Numbered from the stretch's first letter, positions 16,315 through 33,136 are shown. The stretch is 64,000 nt of DNA from Corallium rubrum (GCA_964035015.1 OZ035999.1:1-64000), one strand, 5' to 3'. Notes: generated by a model from the sequence alone, not told the origin. Numbers and translations: made by a program.

Positions 16315-18108
16315 CTACCCAAGAAGTTGTTCAATATCTGAAGACAGCTCAATTGTTGGAAATGTTTTTCCATAACGTCGATAAGGTTCACCATTCCTGT
16401 CCACCAAAAATTTCTCGAAATTCCATCTGATGTCATTTCTACGAATTGGCTTCCACAAAACTCGAGCTGGGTTGGTGGTGAATTCACCATTCATATCCTC
16501 GTTGTGAGGTAGGGGGAGGGTGGTTTTCAGCAATTGAAAGACTGGGTGATTATCTTCACCATTCACATTGACTTTCCTGAACATTTCTATCTTGGGTTCA
16601 AAACCATTGCCAGGTCGGACATGTTTTAGTAAACTGAGAATTTCTTCATTTTTACAGTTTTCTTGATGCCCAAACTGGTTGCAGGGAAATCCCAGGACAA
16701 CGAGACCCTTGGAATGGTATTTATCCATGAGTTCATTCATCTGGAAAGTAGAAGAAAGGGAAATAATTCATCACAGAAGAATATAAGGTATGAACACTCA
16801 TGTGTGCACAGTATGCGACAAGATGTATATAACAGACAGAATTTCTCAATCTGTTTTACACTTGTTTTATGCTAATTTTGAGTGGACATTTTAAGCTGAA
16901 ATCTTAAAACAACATCGAATGTAGGTGTCACTGTGATGTAGTCTGTCTTGGTTCTCTTCTACCTGAAGAATCGCCTTAAATATTTATAGCATCATTAAAC
17001 TCTAATAATGAACATTTAAAATAAATTCCCTTGCAAAAAATCTCCCATCTTCACTATAAAAATTGCTTCAACAATCACCTCCCCCAAATATTACATGTAT
17101 AAGCTCACAGCATTGCCATAAATTGGTAAATATGGTAAAATTTAGTTGGTCGGCAAAATAGGCCCCAGTACCCCTAGCGTATTAAGTGGTGTGATTTTGG
17201 CTGCAACATGTCCTCTCACTTGAGTATATCATGATAATCATCATTTCTTGACACAGTCGAATATGATGATTATCATGATACTCAAGTGAGATTCTGTCTC
17301 ACATGCTGGATGTTAAACTAAATTGCATATAACAAAAGAACCATTAGGGGTGTTGTGGTCGGGGTCTGAGAGGTGGGACGTTTTTCTGGAGGGTTGTGGT
17401 TAGGGTTAGGTCCAATGGGGGGTTGTGGTTAGGGTTAGGGTTGTCAGGGGGGTTGTGGTTAGGGTTAGGTTTAGAGGTGGGGGTTGAGTTGGAGGTTTGG
17501 GGGTTGGGAATTCTTTTTTTAAAATGATGATTATTGTTAATTCAACAACATCTCACAAATGACGATAATCATCATTTCAAAATGAGAGGATATGCTGGAT
17601 TTTGAAGGCCCTTTCTAGAAATTCCCGACTTTCCTGGGGTTGGGGGACCAGGGTGGTGCGGATTAAAACGCCCCAACAAAATCATAAGGCAAGGCAACAT
17701 GTGAAACTTGTGTTACAAAGCCCTGCAGTTTAAACTCAAAATCTGATTTAGTGCCATAAATCCTACATTAAAATCAGTATGTTCTATTTGGCTAGTTTTA
17801 ATCATAAAAAGTAAAAAAACTCCAGACGCTTCTGTCATCATCTTTTTTATGTAAAATTTTAGTAACGGTATTAAATTCAGGATTAAGGAAATCCTTTTGA
17901 AACCCTTTCTCAAATCTTTCTCTACCTGGGTGAAATCCCTGATCGTCGTTCCTCACAAGGACGCCGTGTTTTGGATCAACACAACTTTTCCCTTGTACTG
18001 CGAGAATTGAATTTCTTCACCATTCAAAGCAATTGCACTCAATTTATAAAAATCTCCAGCCAATGAACTTACAAACCGCTTCGTACCTCGTGAAAAAACA
18101 AGAGCCAT
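16315..18108 (-). CDS. GPX: Selenocysteine glutathione peroxidase (GPX1/GPX2 type)
   Basis: Reduces hydrogen peroxide and organic hydroperoxides with glutathione. Two exons, 18108-17926 and 16740-16315, with a GTAGAG donor and a TTTCCAG acceptor, join in phase 0 to give 202 residues. Exon 1 ends ..VVLIQNTASLUGTTIRDFTQ, where U is an in-frame TGA at 17955-17953 (residue 52), in exactly the place of the catalytic selenocysteine. Exon 2 supplies GFPCNQFGHQEN (Gln83) and RNDIRWNFEKFLVD (Trp167, Asn168), completing the Sec-Gln-Trp-Asn tetrad. The start ATG at 18108 gives the usual family length; no strong signal peptide is visible, so a cytosolic or mitochondrial form is likely. A SECIS candidate lies downstream. 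Standard gene callers would stop at the TGA or lose exon 1. Confidence 0.95.
17160..17600. repeat. Hairpins and telomere-like repeats in the GPX intron
   Basis: A strong inverted repeat, CTCACTTGAGTATATCATGA at 17215 and its inverse ATCATGATACTCAAGTGAG ending near 17290, is followed by four groups of GGTTAGGGTTAGG separated by GGGGGTTGTG (about 17395-17475). A second inverted ATGATTATTG / CGATAATCATCATTT pair is at about 17524-17578. Together this looks like an inserted foldback element with an internal TTAGGG-like minisatellite. Confidence 0.65.
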
Positions 18109-18946
18109 ACTGTGTCGATGTTTAGATACAGCATACGTTCACTGTGAACTTTTAATAATACACGTGAAATGTGAATATTGCTGGCTCTTGTCGTTTTCTA
18201 ACCAATCAGCCAATTAAGATAGTTCTTTTATGCTAAATGAACCAATCACAGAAACTTATATACAAAGCTGCGTTTTAAATGCGACTCTAACATGAAGTAT
18301 TGGATTTGGGTATGAGTATGGAGACATACTTGGAATGATTATAATAATCGCACCATTTTTCAAAGAAACTGGCAAGCTCCACTCAAAGTAAACATACTGT
18401 TGAAGATAAACAAAGTATAGATACAGTTTCTGGATGTTTAATACTGTTATTATTCTGCTGTTGTTGGCCATTGCTTACTTTGTGGGGAGCCCACCATTTC
18501 CTTTGCAAAACGATGCGTGCACGTACAACACCCTGAAACTCGCCTATTGTTCAAACAAAATAATTGCAAATGTTCAGCCCCTTTATCAAGGTATTACAGT
18601 ATATAAGGCATCCAATATGTACTCTAACTTTATAATTTATCTTCTAATAACATTACGTGAGTGTGTAATTTTAAACATACATGTATAGAGTGCAAATAAA
18701 AGTGTTGTATATATTTTTTATAATAATAATACACAGTATACTGCTGCACACTAAAACTTAAATATGAACTGCGCAATATATTTTTTCAGTGTTTCACAAT
18801 GTACATCATAAGTATAATATAGACTCATAGCTGTTGGTTCCATCTCACAGTCCAGTTTGCCTGAAAATTGATATCGGGGGGGGGGGGGGGGGGGGATCTG
18901 TTGCTGTGTGGTATGCTTCACTTGTTTGTTGCAGCTGTGGGACTCT
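18109..18946. other. Region between the 5' end of GPX and the 3' end of EXOSC7
   Basis: The GPX promoter should lie here; two CCAAT motifs occur in AACCAATCAGCCAATTAAG at about 18199-18217, roughly 95 bp upstream of the GPX ATG. The rest is AT-rich and holds a run of about 18 G at 18877. A plus-strand open frame at 18434-18688 has a hydrophobic start but no family resemblance I can name. Confidence 0.5.
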
Positions 18947-23605
<4,659 letters not shown>

Positions 23606-23644
23606 TTTGGAATCACCCCAGACCCCACGAGTTTCACACGGTCG

Positions 23645-24277
23645 ATGATCATTTCATCATTATCACTTTCATCATCATCACCATCATCATCGTCATCACC
23701 ACCATGATCATCATCATCACCGTCATCATGATCACCTCCATCATTATCACCATCCGATCATCACTCATCACCATCATCACTATCATCATCACCATCATCA
23801 TCATCGTGATCACCATCATCACCATCACCATCATAAGCACCATCACCATCATAATCACCATGATCATGATCGTTACCATCATGATCATCATGATCATCAC
23901 CGTCATCAGTATATATTATCATCATCACCACCATCATTATCATCACCATCATCATCACCAACACCATCATCATGATCACCATCATCACTTTCATCATCAC
24001 CACCATTACCATGATCATCATCATCACCGTCATCATGATCACCTCCATCATTATCACCATCCGATCATCACTCATCACCATCATCACTATCATCATCACC
24101 ATCATCATCATCGTGATCACCATCATCACCATCATAAGCACCATCACCATCATAAGACCACCACCATCATAATCACCATGATCATGATCATTATCATCAT
24201 GATCATCACCATCATCAGTATATATCATCATCATCATCATCACCACCATCATTATCATCACCATCATCAGTATATAT

Positions 24278-24309
<32 letters not shown>

Positions 24310-24335
24310 CCGTCATCATCATCATCATGGTTACA
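23645..24335. repeat. (ATC)-rich microsatellite at the left edge of the tandem array
   Basis: About 690 bp of ATC/ACC trinucleotides. A block of about 300 bp is repeated inside it (the CATCACTTTCATCATCACC segments near 23661 and 23983). It starts about 40 bp upstream of the EXOSC7 ATG and takes the place, relative to unit A, that the ACC-rich blocks take in units B, C and D. Confidence 0.92.
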
Positions 24336-24510
24336 GGCACTTTATTACTATACTGAATCATATAATACTAACTTAAAAACACTATTTAATATACAGTCAA
24401 AAGCTACCCTAATAAGTTGCAATTTAATTATTTACAAGCGGAGTGACAATGCTTCAGATGCTTGCACAGTTCAGTCATGATTTACTCGGAATAGTCCTAT
24501 AAGTAATTGT

Positions 24511-24587
24511 TTAGCCTCCTTGAGCAGACGTTAGTGAGGGAATGGAGTGACGGAAGCGACTCAACAACGTCTGCTCAAGGAGGCTAG
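24511..24587. mobile_element. Short foldback MITE (TTAGCCTCCTTGAGCAGACG)
   Basis: TTAGCCTCCTTGAGCAGACG at 24511 and its inverse CGTCTGCTCAAGGAGGCTA ending at 24586 enclose about 37 bp. It is present in unit A only; the matching places in B, C and D lack it. Confidence 0.78.
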
Positions 24588-25191
24588 TAATTGTTGTTTT
24601 CTAATATATTTTACAGTAACTTACAAAAAAGTGCATCACTAAGGAATTTTGTCAATAATCATGTGAGTAAACTAAATGTTTTTCAAATTACTATATAGCT
24701 AAATCATATCAAAAGTTATCAGACTGTATTGCTGAACTTCTACATTTTCTACTTAGTTATTTAGCAGTGTAAAGACAAGATTATGTGATATTTAATTTTA
24801 CTAAACATATAAAACGCAACAAAACCTACCTAACCTTTGAACATAAAGAAACATAAACGTGTTTTCAACTTCGTAAAAAGTTCGTAATATAATAAATTGC
24901 AAAAAAATGTCTTTTGACAGAATTCAGTTAAAACGGCAAAACATTTTCCAAAAGGCTTCTGGAGGAATCGCGTTTTCCGTTTGCGATCTCTCTCATTCTA
25001 ATTTTTTTTTTCAATTGGTGCTCTCTTTCGAAATTTCTAGATCCGCTCCTAAGAGCTTTAGTTCGTGATGTTTTTTTTGTGTGCTGTTCAGCTTATTTTA
25101 AATTTTTGTTAAAATTTCTTTTTTCTTGTTTTTTTTTCTTCCTATTTTTCTTTACTCTGTATAAGAGTTAGAACTGGGTTATAGTTTTCCC

Positions 25192-25328
25192 GTCATGGCA
25201 GAAACTGGCTTGCAGCTCACAGCGAGTACTTACATCTAATAAAAAAGAACTCAGAGTGAAAAAACAAGCACTGTGAGTTAGTTTGAATTAGATGTAAGTA
25301 CTCACAGTGAGCCAGTTTCTGCCATGAC
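25192..25328. mobile_element. Foldback MITE family 1, unit A copy
   Basis: GTCATGGCAGAAACTGGCTT at the left is answered by CCAGTTTCTGCCATGAC at the right, with inverted arms of about 50 bp running on to GAGTACTTACATCTAAT / ATTAGATGTAAGTACTC. Orthologous copies in the other units are at 34240, 44070 and 54363. Confidence 0.82.
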
Positions 25329-25420
25329 TGGAAAAGAGGCTTTATATAGGTTCTGCTTAGTCTGCTTCGCAGAGACCTCTTCGGCTCCAACACAAGGAAT
25401 AGCAAGTTTATAATATAGAA

Positions 25421-25633
25421 GTTAAGTCACGTTGGCCTGAAAAACAGAGAAAAATCTTCTCGACGTTTCGAGCGAAGGCCCTTCGTCAGGAGAAATTTCT
25501 CCTGACGAAGGGCAAAATCTTCTCGACGTTTCGAGCGAAGGCCCTTCGTCAGGAGAAATTTCTCCTGACGAAGGGCCTTCGCTCAAAACGTCGAGAAGAT
25601 TTTTCTCTGTTTTTCAGGCCAACGTGACTTAAC
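25421..25633. mobile_element. Long near-perfect palindrome, unit A only
   Basis: About 213 bp, starting GTTAAGTCACGTTGGCCTGA and ending TCAGGCCAACGTGACTTAAC. The core TCTTCTCGACGTTTCGAGCG / AAGGCCCTTCGTCAGGAGAA occurs more than once in both directions. It is absent from the same spot in units B, C and D. This is a snap-back element or the product of an inverted duplication. Confidence 0.8.
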
Positions 25634-25892
25634 ACTGGTAATATTTGGATTTCAACCATGGCCGACGCTGTCCTAAAAGCCTTTAACTATAATATAGAGG
25701 GCCTTATACGCAATGTAGAAAACTAGAAATACAAATCGAAAATGTTTAAAAGGTTGGTGTATTGCATGAACTCATTAAGGAGGGCTAACGTTTTTAGCGT
25801 AGGACGTAGGTCCTTCGTAAAAGAGAAATTTGTACTGAAATAAAAGTACAACAATATATACAATATTCTTTTAAATTTCACTACACTACACA

Positions 25893-26010
<118 letters not shown>

Positions 26011-27142
26011 CTTTCTCTCTCTCTCTCTGATGAAGGATCTTCGCTCAAAATGGCAAGACCTGCTTCGTGAGTATTTCAGCTATACACTAACTTTTTATTG
26101 TCAAACCGGATGTCCTCTTGCGTGCGACTTTGCAATATTGATTAATGGATTCAATCAGCAACCTGCAAACACTTTATCACGATTCCTCGACGGGTTGCCC
26201 TAAAAAATCGTTTTAAATGCCAAACTTTGGATAATGCGAAATTCTACATAAAGTTAGAGCCATTACCTTCAAGTATAACATAACATTCGTGTGTTGTTTA
26301 ATGTTTAAACTGACCAATATTTTAAGCAACCCGAATCGTGATAAAGCGTTTGCAAGTTGCTGATTGAATCTGCCAATCAAAATTGCAATGTTGCCTATCA
26401 ATATTGCAAAGTCGTATAAGAGAACATCCGGTTTGACTATAAAAGGATTTCCTCGTTTGAACAAGTAGACATCAAAATGTTGGCAATGTCGTCTATCTTG
26501 AAAATGCGTTGAATTTTATCATGGGAGCCGCCATCTTGGATGATGACGTCAAATGGTTGCAAGCGAAGAGCAGCATGACTACTAGACCTGGTTGTTGGAA
26601 AAGATTATAATTCGATGGCTTCAGACTGATTTTTTGTCATAATATGAAGCATAATGACCTTTTCATTTAAAACTGATGTAAGGTTTAGGTTATAGTTATA
26701 GGATTAGAGGGTTAGGATTAGTATTTACGCAATGTCACTGCGAGGTCAGCGAATTAATTTCTTCCCTGGTTGTTTTCCTGTTTTCTTCAAACCCTTTCTC
26801 GTCGGTGGATTTTCGTGGATGAGTAAAATCGTCTGACGTTAGCTCAGAGTAAAATACATAAGACTTGATAGTCTAATGCTGCTTAGAAATGGTTAAGAGA
26901 AAGGTGTGAAAAATAACTTTGTTTCTTCTAAATCGTTTTCCAGTGTAGATTTGTGCTTCATTCTAGTTCCTTACATAGCTCTAGTGTCAGTGCTGATAAT
27001 TAAAAAGTCTTTTTTTACATTTGCAGCGTGTGTGTATCTGCCATCTGGAGAAAAATTACATTTATTGTAAAATACAAACTTAATCCAAATTAGAATTTCG
27101 GAACTTTCTTGAACCGGAATATTTCTTCGCTCCTGAGAACTG

Positions 27143-27246
27143 GGCCCCTGAGAACGGAGGATCCCGTAATGGAGCCACAAGCTCTGTGGGATTTCCCTGC
27201 CATTTTTGGCAAAGCTTGTAAATAAATAAATAAAAATAAATAAATA
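27143..27246 (+). mobile_element. Short non-LTR retrotransposon 3' end (unit A)
   Basis: An insertion of 104 bp relative to unit B, flanked by AACTG on both sides (27138-27142 and 27247-27251). It ends in an ATAAATAAATAAAAATAAAT tail, as expected of a strongly 5'-truncated LINE. The body includes ATTTCCCTGCCATTTTTGGC. Confidence 0.75.
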
Positions 27247-27673
27247 AACTGTGGACTAATACTTTCAAGAGTAACACTAGGGCTGTGCAAGGAACTAGAA
27301 AATAAAGCACAAATCTACGCTGCAAAATGTTTTAGAAGTTTTTCCAGACTTCTAGTTTTAGATAAAGTTAAACAAAAACATTAAAACAATCAGATCTGAC
27401 AGTCATTGACAGTCATGCTACTATTCAGTTTGAAGTTATATGACGTCATTATTCAAGATGGCGCTTCTCGTGGTAAGATTAGCTTTTATACTTGTAAATG
27501 TGTATAATCTTTTGGAAAAGTAAATTATTTTTTAATTTCTTACAAGGCATTTTTAAAATAGACGATGCTGACATCATTTTGATGCCATTGTTCAAATAGT
27601 CGGAGATCCTTTTTGACATTTTCGATTTGTATTTTGACTGTGAGCGTGCGTAATGTGTTGTCAGCGGTATTAC

Positions 27674-30600
27674 TCAGTAAAATACTTCTATTTCAGTTGG
27701 AGTAAACTTGTGACTTCCAGCCAGAAGAGATCTGATTTGTGCAGTGCCACGTTGGTATCCTGGGGGTGGTTGATATGAGTAGCCAAGGTTGGAGTATGAT
27801 TGTTGATTGTGATTGGAGTTATCACTGATGCGGAAATCACGACCTCCACCAAAGATTGGTCCCCAGTTAGGATTGCTGTAGATTGCATGTTGCTTGTAGT
27901 GAATATCACATTTGAATGCAGGTATGTCGTCTTTATTTTTTAACGAAAACAAAAACGAGGAGTTGGACTGTTTATAACCTTGACCTGAAATAAAATGTAA
28001 AACATTCACTCCATGTGTTCATCATATTTTGTTTTACTTTGTCATTGACTTTAAAAAACATTTTAAACCAAAACAAAGAAAACTTTTTAAACGGTTCTGT
28101 CATTGAATTATCTTGAATGTACAGTTTTAGCAGAACACTATAATTTTCTACATGTTTGATATAAAATACAGAAATACAGAAAGGAAATTGAACTTCTATA
28201 AAAGACTAAACGTAAGGTTTTAGTTTTTTAAAATAAAATGTTATTTATATTCAGTATTAGATATACTAGTGTACCTTAATTTACTACTAACTAACTAACT
28301 ATACTACAGTATATTATTCTTTATAACTAATGCAGGGCAATACTCTGGGGAATTGTAATTTTTTCTCAAGTTCATTTTCCTACCCCCAAGCAAAGCTGAA
28401 AAAATAATATAAGAACTAACACATAATTTACACTATCAACTGCAAAGTTATTTTTGAACATGAAATGAAATAATGTAAAATTAAACAGTGGCTCATTTCT
28501 GTTGCTGTATGTCTATATGCCACACGTTTGGAATATTTTCATGAAAAATCCTTTAATTTCATCCCCATTTTTGAACACATGGAAGAAAGAAATGTTTAGT
28601 TACCAGGCTCCCCATGCACATCTCTTCATATTGAGATTGATCCCAGCCTATTAGGGTTAGGGTACCCCTGGGATAAAATTAATAAAACAATGCCCCAGCT
28701 GGGGGGGGGGGGGGGGTTACAAGAAGAATTGACTCGTGCATAAATAAATTATATACTGTGATTACTACTAAATATACTATATATAAAATATACTGATCTT
28801 TTCTTTTATTATTAATTTAATTATTCTTGAAATTATCCTGTGTGGTCCTGATTCAAACTTGAATACTAAACTATCAGAAACTTGCTGCATTTTTCATTTT
28901 ACAAAAATATCACAATCATTTTAAATATTTAAAGTAATAATCATCAATGCATGTTTTATGGGCTATAATATTATAAATAGGTTTTCTATTCCCCGAGAAA
29001 GGATACTAATTGCAACCAGTGTAAAGTCGCACACACCAAGTGACAGTGTACAAGGTGGGCCAAATTTTGAATTGAGTTTACATGTATTTATTATCTTTGA
29101 ATTTTGTGCTGCCACCTTTGATCTAAATGGAGAATTGGATGTATTTTATCCACCAACAGACTAAAGATATTGCATTTTTGAAAATGTAGAGTACATCACA
29201 TTAGACCTCTCCTCAGAGATTAAGACAAGATCATTATCCAGGGTAGCCTGGGTACAGTAGCTGGCAGTATTAGGGGTTACGGCATCGGGGCTTGGGACTG
29301 AGCAGCTACACAGGTTTGCTCTAGTGAAAATGATCAAGATTTATGTCTGTGCGATAAGTGTGGTGTTGAAATACGAGTTTCTATTTTTAAAGAAGACTTG
29401 ATGTTAAGAAATTATCTTTACGGTTACCTTCCCAGTTCTGGTCTGTATATCCACCAAAAATATAATCCCCAACTTTTACTAACGTTACTGTAGGACCCTT
29501 GTTGTCACAACATCTGTGAAAATCTTGTCCACCCCATCCATCTCTGCCAGCTCGATAACAAAGACGCCATTGAAACTGATCATCCAACCACTCTTCCATT
29601 TGTTTGCCATATTCCAAATGACCATTCAAAATAATTGAGGTATTACATAATTCACAAGGAACTGCTGCAGGACGACATGCTAGATAAGAAAGTAAATTAC
29701 ATATGATCAGCCCATTCCTGCCTGAGGCTGAGCTGGCCAATTACCATAGTAAAGGGCGGTGCCCTGTTTATTAGCCTCAAGAACGTTGCATCAAAAACGT
29801 CGCGTTAAAAAACGTCGCGTAAAAATGTCACTTGCTATGGACTCCGCGCTAGCCTGCGTGCAGACTTCCTCCGTTTCCGTTCCCCGACGGAAACGGGGGA
29901 AGTCTGCACGCTGGCTAACTCCGCGCGAGCGATGAACGAACGAACTCGCAGACACAATTCTGAGGCGAAGCGTTAATAATTAGCCCGCTTGCAACACTCC
30001 AAGTATCAAATAGCAAAGTGCTGAAGCTCCTAAGTAAGAGTTTGGACGCATGAGCTAGGCTTGGTTCGCTGCGCCGCTAACTCATCAGGGCATCGCAACA
30101 GACCTAGAGAAAATACCTCAGACCTTGTGAAGGTTTTATCTGGGGTTGAATCAACTACAACATGTACCATCTACCTTTCGTTAATTTTTATTTATTTTTA
30201 GTTTTATAATCTTACCAACTTTTCCCAGAACGAGCTTATCCAAGAACGTCGTAACATTGTGGTTGATTGGGGTGCTTTGATATTCAATGTTGCCATCGTG
30301 AACAGGTTTCATACTTCGCGGTCGCTCTTGTTTCATTCTTTTTATATTCTCGTCAATCATATTTTGCGACGAAAGAATTTCTTCATCGTTGCCTTTCTCA
30401 AGAAGGTTCTTGGCTAGATTGAAAGAACCTTTTACTTTATCCACGTGACGTTTCACTTCGGTTTCTTGTTCCACAAGTGGTTCGTGGGTTTCTTTGTATT
30501 TCTTCTCCACTTCATTCATCATTAGTTTGGCTTTCTCTTCCAGCTTTTGGGTAAAGATTTTTAAAACTTCTTCTTTCTGCCGAGTGATGTCTTTCTTTGC

Positions 30601-31350
30601 TTTCTTTGTATTGTCTTCCAGAGACTGTTTGGCATTTGATATCAACTCTAATGTGTCGTTGCCTTCATTCAGTCTTTCTTGCAAGATTGTACAACGCGAT
30701 GCTAATACTTCTCTTTGCTTCGCAGCTACGTCTACTAGTGGCAAACATAAATGATCTGGACGTACATGTTGAACCTCCATGCAATATCTGCAGACGAGTT
30801 CTTTACATGTTTCGCAATAGAACTTAAGGGTCTTGTTCTCATGTTTCTTGCAGTAAAGTTTTGCTCTGATCTTTGCTTGGTTCTCAGGTTGACTCAACTC
30901 GTTTACTGATAGCACAGCGTGTTTCTTGTTGGCCTGGCTGTACCAAGTTTCATGAGCTTCGAAACATTTTTCGCACATGAACACCTCACAAGTTGTACAT
31001 CGACTAACGGCTGCCTCTTGGCAACGAGAACATTTAGAAACCTTTGCTTGTCGTTGAATCGCCATCACATCCAACATGTTTCGGATAAAATGACTGCTCG
31101 CCATTCCTGCTACTTCATCTTTTGATTTCAGATTAAATTCTGACCGACATGTTGGACAGTTGAATACTTCAATCTTTTTACCAGCTGCTTCCTGACGATG
31201 GCGTTTTACAAACTTCTCTAAACATACTTTGCAGAAAGAATGGAAGCAAGGCAATGTTCGAGGTTCGTTCAAAGTTTCCAAGCAGATTGGACATGTCAGT
31301 AAGGATTCTAGTTCATCAACTGGAACGACGTCGGTCGAAGAAGTAGCCAT
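27674..31350 (-). CDS. TRIM-TLDc gene 1: RING, two B-boxes, coiled coil, TLDc
   Basis: Predicted E3 ubiquitin ligase with a C-terminal TLDc domain. Exons 31350-30216, 29679-29428 and 27984-27674, GT/AG introns, both of phase 1; 565 residues. RING Cys20-Cys68 (CPIC..CFHSFCKVC..CPTC, C3HC4), B-box 1 Cys107-His144, B-box 2 Cys167-His200, coiled coil about 205-325, TLDc about 393-565 (RDGWGGQDFHRCCDNKG, YIFGGYTDQNW, DFRISDNSNHN, LLAGSHKFTPTEIEVFY). I chose the ATG at 31350 (ACAATGGCT, strong context); an upstream TTG extension is not a likely start. RING proteins of this kind transfer ubiquitin; TLDc proteins such as OXR1 and NCOA7 bind the V-ATPase, but the role of this fusion is unknown. Leftmost of four copies; exon 3 is highly diverged from its paralogues. 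Confidence 0.93.
29850..29917. mobile_element. Foldback element in intron 1 of TRIM-TLDc gene 1
   Basis: TAGCCTGCGTGCAGACTTCC is followed by CCGTTTCCGTTCCC and its inverse, ending GGAAGTCTGCACGCTGGCTA. It is present at the same place in the other genes (39738, 50992, 62153), so it predates the duplications. Confidence 0.8.
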
Positions 31351-31453
31351 TGTAGACAAGGTTTTCTTCAAAAAGTGTAGTAGTTTCTCGTAAACTTAAT
31401 CAGCAAACGAAACTAGAAATCGTTTGACTCAGTTCAGATCTTGGAAGTCTTTC

Positions 31454-31463
31454 TTTCGGTTTC
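31454..31463 (-). promoter_or_regulatory. IRF/ISRE-like motif upstream of TRIM-TLDc gene 1
   Basis: The minus strand reads GCGAAACCGAAAGAAAG, containing the IRF-element core GAAANNGAAA, 104 bp upstream of the ATG. A second GAAACTAGAAA lies closer to the gene. The arrangement is conserved in genes 3 and 4. Binding by an IRF factor is an inference. Confidence 0.5.
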
Positions 31464-31828
31464 GCAATAGCCAATTCTCAGTAAATGGCAATATGATTCC
31501 TTATTTCATGGTAAACTATGTAATATCCTGCTGTGATTGGTTTTCTATTTTAATATTTCCATATTCTTAGGAATCCGCCCTGGCCTGCACCACATGCATA
31601 CCATGCAGTACATGCGTATTGAACAGTACCTAGCAACACGATTAGGTTCAAAACCTTTCTTTTTATCTTAATTTAACGTGTAAAGCAAGGCGATATAACA
31701 CAAGCGGTTTTATTTACAGGTACGATTATACTTAATTGAAGATGTATTCAACGAAGTGATTTATTCCTGCATTTCATTATGTTAAACACCGCAATATGAC
31801 CTGTCTGGCTGTCTCACAATACCTGGGG

Positions 31829-32405
31829 GTATTAAACGAACGAACGAACGAACGAACGAACGAACGAACGAACGAACGAACGAAACGAACGAAACGAACG
31901 AAACGAACGAAACGAACGAAACGAACGAAACGAACGAAACGAACGAAACGAACGAAACGAACGAAACGAACGAAACGAACGAAACGAACGAAACGAACGA
32001 AACGAACGAAACGAACGAAACGAACGAAACGAACGAAACGAACGAAACGAATGAAACGAACGAAACGAACGAAACGAACGAAACGAACGAAACGAACGAA
32101 ACGAACGAAACGAACGAAACGAACGAAACGAACGAAACGAACGAAACGAATGAAACGAACGAAACGAACGAAACGAACGAAACGAACGAAACGAACGAAA
32201 CGAACGAAACGAACGAAACGAACGAAACGAACGAAACGAACGAAACGAACGAAACGAACGAAACGAACGAAACGAACGAAACGAACGAAACGAACGAAAC
32301 GAACGAAACGAACGAAACGAACGAAACGAACGAAACGAACGAAACGAACGAAACGAACGAAAGGAACGAAACGAAACGAACGAAACGAACGAAACGAACG
32401 AACGA
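31829..32405 (+). repeat. (CGAA)n and (CGAAACGAA)n repeat between units A and B
   Basis: About 12 CGAA tetramers are followed by about 530 bp of a nonamer CGAAACGAA, with rare T or G variants. The plus-strand frame through it spells Arg-Thr-Lys repeats and is not a gene. In unit C the same site (52946) is pure tetramer. Confidence 0.95.
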
Positions 32406-32487
32406 ATTAATTAATTAAATCATATTACATCAAGGTAACACATGAAAAGTATTTTACTGTTATTGCGTTTAGGATGTTATCATTATA

Positions 32488-33136
32488 TTATCATCACCAC
32501 CACCACTATCATCAACACCACTACGATCAACACCACTACCATCATCATTATTACCACCACCATCACTCATCACCACCAAGAACAACACGACCCACCACTA
32601 CTATTACCACCTCTACCACCATAACCATCACACCACCGTTACCACCACCACTATTGCCACCATATAACCACCACCACCATTACCACCACCACCCACCACC
32701 ATTACGACGTGCACCACCATCATTACCACCATTACGACGACCACCACCATCATTACCACACCATCATTACCACCATTACGACGACCACCACCATCATTAC
32801 CACCATTATGACGACCACCACCATCATTACCACCATTACGACCACCACCATCATTACCACCACCATCATTACCACCATTACGACCACCACCACCATCATT
32901 TCGACCACCATCACCATATCATTTCGACCACCACCACCATCATTACCATCATTACGCCGACCACCACCATCATTACCATCATTTCCACGACCACCACCAT
33001 CATTACCACCTTTACAACCACCACCATCATTACCATCATTTCGACCACCACCATCATTACCACCGCTATTACCACCACCACCATCATTACCATCACTATT
33101 ACCACCACCACCATCATTACCACCACTATTACCATT
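32488..33136 (+). repeat. ACC/ATC-rich minisatellite between units A and B
   Basis: Imperfect array of units like CCACCACCATCATTACCACC with ATTACGACC and TTTCGACC variants. The frames through it are low complexity (His/Tyr, Thr/Ile, Pro). Confidence 0.92.

Noticed and set aside
18434..18688. Plus-strand ORF with a hydrophobic N-terminus
   Set aside because: No recognisable family, no splice context, and it overlaps the probable GPX promoter region.
30494..31125. Plus-strand frames of 68-86 codons opposite the TRIM exon, repeated in all copies
   Set aside because: Antisense shadows of the conserved RING/B-box exon.
31350..31371. N-terminal extension by seven codons (KKTLST) of the TRIM-TLDc proteins
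   Set aside because: It would need a TTG start; the downstream ATG has a strong context and is conserved in all four copies.
31829..32405. Possible CRISPR-like array
   Set aside because: Contiguous short tandem units without spacers, in a eukaryotic genome.
31796..32410. 204-codon Arg-Thr-Lys repeat frame
   Set aside because: Encoded only by the CGAA/CGAAACGAA microsatellite.
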